This document shows positions 60,991-64,000 of a DNA stretch of 64,000 nucleotides, in pieces. The stretch's first letter is position 1. The number at the start of each line of letters is the position of its first letter. Under the pieces are notes generated by a model that searched no databases, was not told the origin of the DNA, and was given only the letters and a program-made list of their open reading frames with translations. The position numbers were made by a program, and so were the translations under genes. Source of the DNA: Paenibacillus riograndensis SBR5 (GTDB lineage: Bacteria > Bacillota > Bacilli > Paenibacillales > Paenibacillaceae); contig NZ_LN831776.1 of the NCBI RefSeq assembly GCF_000981585.1, positions 3,083,187 to 3,147,186 on the forward strand, read 5' to 3'.

Positions 60991-62618
60991 AATCAAATAA
61001 CCGCAAGCTGTTAATTGTTGACGATGAGCCGGTTATTGCCGGTGGTCTCCAAATGCTTTTCGAAGAGCAGCAACAATTAAAGCTGGATGTATCGGCGACC
61101 TGTTCGTCCACGGAAGCTATCGAATTATTCGAAAGGCTGCGGTCGGATGCCGTTCTGCTCGACATTCAAATGCCGGGAATATCCGGGTTGGAGCTGGCCG
61201 GGCGGATGAAAAGTTTCCATCCGGAAGTCAAAATTATATTCCTCACCGGCTATGACCAATTCGATTATGCCTATAAAGCGATCAAGCAGGACGCTTTCGA
61301 TTATGTGCTTAAGACGGAAGGGGACGATAAAGTCATCGCCGCCGTCACGGCCGCTCTCGACCGGCTTGAATATGAACAGAAGCTGCAGATGGAATATCGC
61401 CAAGCCCAAATCCAGCTCTCCAGCATGTACCCCGTCTTCAGACAGAACCTGCTTGTTGCTTTACTTGGGGAGCAAATGCCTGACTTGCCGGAAATGGCGC
61501 CTTCAATGGCTGAAATCGATGAGATGTTTCAGCCCGGCCGGAAGGTGCTCCTTATTTTGGGCCGTTTCGGCGCAGACCGGCTGCCGCTGGCGACCAGGGG
61601 TATCGTTCAATTAACGGTAGAACAAATTTTGCAAACCCAGTTGTCCGAATCGTACCGGATTGTGAGCATTCCCTACTTGGAGGATATTATCTGGTTCATT
61701 GTCGGTCAGGAGCAAATGGTAATGCCATCGGTTCTTGTCTCGCTTCTGGAGGACACGCAATCGATTCTGAACAATCAGGCAGGCTGCCCGGTATCCTTCG
61801 CAGTAGCGAGCGAAGAGGTGACTTGGCTTGAAGTTGGCCGGAAATATCAAACGCTTAGAAGGATCATGGTCCAGTTCAATCTGCAACGCCAGGAAAGTAT
61901 CGTTGTAGAGGGCGCATTCTATCAGGGGAAAGCCGCGATGGAGGAAGAAAGGGAATATCCGGAGCTTGCCCGTATGCTGCCACGGGTTGGAATATTGGAG
62001 GCGCATTTGCAAAACGGGCATCAGGAGTCATTTCTAAAGATGATGAACGAATTGTGTCAAGTGCTGTCCGGCATCCTCAGCCGCCATTCCTTGCATGCCA
62101 TGGAGCTGTATCTGTCCGTTTGCAGAGTTCTTCTGACCTATATTAACGAGAATCAGTTAAGCGGCAAATTATCGCCCGGGCTCGATTTGTCGCTGCTGTA
62201 CAACCCTGGTTCCATGACCGATTGGGCTGAACGGGCTCATTTTCTGTCCAAAACAGCGGCAGCATTATGCGATGCGGCAGAGATAGTGCGTAAAGACAAT
62301 ACCGAATCGACAATTGCCCGGATAAAGGATTATATTAATCAGCATTTGTCGTCTGATCTTTCGCTGACTGCGCTAGGCAAAGCAACGGGCTTCAATCCCT
62401 CTTATCTCTCCCGCATGTTCAAACGGGATGAAGGCACCGGACTGCATGATTATATTACCGATTGCCGGATCAATCTTGCCAAATCACTTTTGATGAACAC
62501 AAATATGAAGATTTACGAAATTGCCCAAAAAAGCGGATACGACAACTCCAATTATTTTATCCGGACGTTCAAGCTGCTGACCGGACAAACGCCGCAGGAA
62601 TACCGCTGCCAGGACTAA
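60987..62618 (+). CDS. YesN-type response regulator with AraC output
   Basis: A 543-residue regulator. The receiver starts LIVDDEPVIAGG; the phospho-Asp is about residue 57 in DAVLLDIQMPG, the Thr and Lys in FLTGYDQF and VLKTEGDD. A long middle domain (about 130-430) is typical of YesN. Two HTHs of an AraC output domain end the protein (SLTALGKATGFNPSYLSRMFKRDEG and YEIAQKSGYDNSNYFIRTFK). Together with YesM it should activate the downstream ABC permease genes. Confidence 0.95.
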   Translation: MKSNNRKLLIVDDEPVIAGGLQMLFEEQQQLKLDVSATCSSTEAIELFERLRSDAVLLDIQMPGISGLELAGRMKSFHPEVKIIFLTGYDQFDYAYKAIKQDAFDYVLKTEGDDKVIAAVTAALDRLEYEQKLQMEYRQAQIQLSSMYPVFRQNLLVALLGEQMPDLPEMAPSMAEIDEMFQPGRKVLLILGRFGADRLPLATRGIVQLTVEQILQTQLSESYRIVSIPYLEDIIWFIVGQEQMVMPSVLVSLLEDTQSILNNQAGCPVSFAVASEEVTWLEVGRKYQTLRRIMVQFNLQRQESIVVEGAFYQGKAAMEEEREYPELARMLPRVGILEAHLQNGHQESFLKMMNELCQVLSGILSRHSLHAMELYLSVCRVLLTYINENQLSGKLSPGLDLSLLYNPGSMTDWAERAHFLSKTAAALCDAAEIVRKDNTESTIARIKDYINQHLSSDLSLTALGKATGFNPSYLSRMFKRDEGTGLHDYITDCRINLAKSLLMNTNMKIYEIAQKSGYDNSNYFIRTFKLLTGQTPQEYRCQD

Positions 62619-62749
62619 CCATCTGCTGTAGCCAACGAGTAAAGGAATGAAAGTAAAAGTATAAATGTTAGCATTCCAATAGGAGCGGAAAAATTTAATA
62701 ATTAAGATGCGATCGCAAAGAAAACGCTTTAATCAAGGAGGGGATCGAC

Positions 62750-63667
62750 ATCAGTGCGTCCGGTAGAGCAAAGAAAAAATGGTTTATCAAGGAACTTCCG
62801 TTTCATGCCATGCTGTTGCCTGCCGTAATTATTACGATTATTTTCCGCTATGTGCCGATAGGCGGGTTGTCCGTTGCTTTTATGGATTATCAGACGGTAT
62901 TTGGTTTTTTCGATCAGGAATGGGTAGGGTGGGACAATTTCACCTATATTTTTAACCTTCCCGGGTTTTATAACGTATTGTGGAATACTTTCTTCATTGC
63001 TGTCATGAAGATTCTCGGCAATTTGATTGTGCCCGTTGCGTTTGCGCTGCTGCTAAATGAGGTCCGGCACAAACGGTACAAGCAATCGGTGCAAACGCTG
63101 CTCTATTTGCCGCATTTCTTATCCTGGGTTGCGCTTGCCGGCGTTCTGGTCGATATTCTGTCGCCATCTTCAGGAATCTTGAACAATGTGCTCGGTTTTT
63201 TCGGAGTAAAGCCGATCTTCTTCCTCGGCAACCCGGATATATTTCCTTACACGCTCGTCATTACAGATGTATGGAAAGAATTCGGCTGGGGGACGATTAT
63301 TTATCTGGCGGCGATCACAACGATCGATCCGACGCAGTACGAGGCGGCGATCATCGACGGGGCGGGGAGATGGAAGCAGACAATGCATGTGACGCTGCCT
63401 GCGCTGGCTCCGGTCATTATCCTGCTCACCGTGCTTGGAATCGGCAATGTGCTTCAGGCCGGTTTTGACCAGGTCTACAATTTGTACAGTCCGCAGGTAT
63501 ACAGCACCGGCGACATCATTGATACGCTTGTCTACCGGATCGGTATTGTGGATGTGCAGTTCGGCCCTGCTGCGGCAGTCGGATTTTTCAAATCGGTCGT
63601 TTCCTTTATCTTAATCGTTACAGGTTATAGGCTGGCCCACCGATGGACCGGGTACCGGATTTTCTAG
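62750..63667 (+). CDS. Sugar ABC transporter permease (LplB type), unusual start
   Basis: A 305-residue frame with six helices and the permease EAA loop (YEAAIIDGAGRWKQTMHVTLP, near 195-220), like LplB of the oligosaccharide ABC family. The frame begins properly at ATC 62750: AAGGAGGGG lies 7 bases before it, and the next residues (SASGRAKKKWFIKELPFHAM) form the usual basic N-terminus before helix 1. No ATG, GTG or TTG occurs in frame until the internal ATG at 62810, which would remove that basic segment. The true start is therefore open. A binding protein and ATPase are not in the window. Confidence 0.85.
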   Translation: MSASGRAKKKWFIKELPFHAMLLPAVIITIIFRYVPIGGLSVAFMDYQTVFGFFDQEWVGWDNFTYIFNLPGFYNVLWNTFFIAVMKILGNLIVPVAFALLLNEVRHKRYKQSVQTLLYLPHFLSWVALAGVLVDILSPSSGILNNVLGFFGVKPIFFLGNPDIFPYTLVITDVWKEFGWGTIIYLAAITTIDPTQYEAAIIDGAGRWKQTMHVTLPALAPVIILLTVLGIGNVLQAGFDQVYNLYSPQVYSTGDIIDTLVYRIGIVDVQFGPAAAVGFFKSVVSFILIVTGYRLAHRWTGYRIF

Positions 63668-63694
63668 CCGCCTTTTATGAAAGGGGTTGCAACA

Positions 63695-64000
63695 ATGGAA
63701 ACAGCGAATCTTTCGAGGAGGATTTTTCAGATCTTTAACATCATTGTACTCACTTTCATGGCATTCCTTTGTCTGCTGCCGATTTTGAATCTGGTTGCAG
63801 TATCCTTCAGCTCGCGTTCGGTGGTTGAAGCGAATCAGGTCGGCCTCTGGCCCAAGGGATTGAACCTAAGCTCCTATGAGTACATTTTCAGCAATTCGCA
63901 ATTTTTCAAATCGTTGTGGATTACGGTTCAGAGAACGGTTTTCGGCTTGATCGTCGAGTTAAGCTTGACAATTCTGGTAGCCTATCCACTATCCAAAACG
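63695..64000 (+). CDS. Sugar ABC transporter permease (LplC type), 5' part
   Basis: The first 102 codons of a permease cut by the window end. METANLSRRIFQIFNIIVLTFMAFLCLLPILNLVAVSFSS is the N-terminal helix of LplC/MalG-type partners, followed by the external segment GLWPKGLNLSSYEYIFSN. ATG 63695 follows AAGGGG. With the LplB-type gene 27 bases upstream it makes the two-permease core of an importer, probably for oligosaccharides released outside the cell. Confidence 0.93.
   Translation, partial: METANLSRRIFQIFNIIVLTFMAFLCLLPILNLVAVSFSSRSVVEANQVGLWPKGLNLSSYEYIFSNSQFFKSLWITVQRTVFGLIVELSLTILVAYPLSKT

Overview
The window reads as chromosome of a moderately GC-rich, spore-forming Firmicute of the Paenibacillus type. 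The grounds are AGGAGG-type ribosome binding sites, frequent TTG and GTG starts, sigma-A promoters, a YtpB-family terpene synthase, a YjcZ-like mini-protein, a YesM/YesN plus LplB/LplC set, and many B. subtilis-like proteins (YitT, YugP, YhaO/YhaN, YkvI, Xpt). No search could be run, so the genus is inference from protein style.

Layout. 1-9.8 kb: end of a DUF92 membrane protein, a TetR regulator, an ABC-F ATPase, a TPR protein, then a minus-strand block (phosphodiester glycosidase, M42 aminopeptidase, LapA-like protein, oligoendopeptidase F, two small proteins) and a cold-shock gene. 9.9-12.5 kb: an apparently complete group II intron lying just behind the cold-shock terminator, followed by non-coding inverted repeats. 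12.6-30 kb: MFS and MATE transporters, terpene synthase, phosphofructokinase, phytase-like esterase, DUF4015 protein, YitT, DEAD-box helicase, YesL, a probable 6S RNA, thiol peroxidase, rhomboid, LysR, YugP and MerR genes. 30-34 kb: an ammonium transporter under tandem GlnR-like boxes, followed closely by a GlnD-like nucleotidyltransferase and a DnaQ-like exonuclease. 34-48 kb: thioredoxin-like protein, citramalate synthase, Pol IV, ferredoxin, L,D-transpeptidase, class 2 dihydroorotate dehydrogenase, small alarmone synthetase, DUF309, two RsmF-like methyltransferases, pseudouridine synthase, HAD phosphatase, glycosyltransferase. 48.8-53.8 kb: the YhaO/YhaN (SbcD/SbcC-like) pair. 53.8-54.5 kb: a gene-free block of two interleaved palindromic repeat families. 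54.5-64 kb: YkvI, Xpt, small unknown genes, tRNA-Leu(CAG), a decayed methyltransferase and an AT-richer kinase-like orphan, then a YesM/YesN two-component system with two Lpl-type sugar ABC permeases, the second cut by the window end.

Most genes are housekeeping or singletons. The signals that ordinary annotation would miss are: a roughly 190-bp symmetric repeat present at 12.27-12.45 kb and again at 54.09-54.28 kb; a second family with five palindromic copies at 53.88-54.43 kb, into which the second 190-bp copy is placed; the amtB/GlnD-like/DnaQ-like cluster without a PII gene; an ABC permease whose frame offers ATC where the start codon should be; and three unlisted small membrane proteins.
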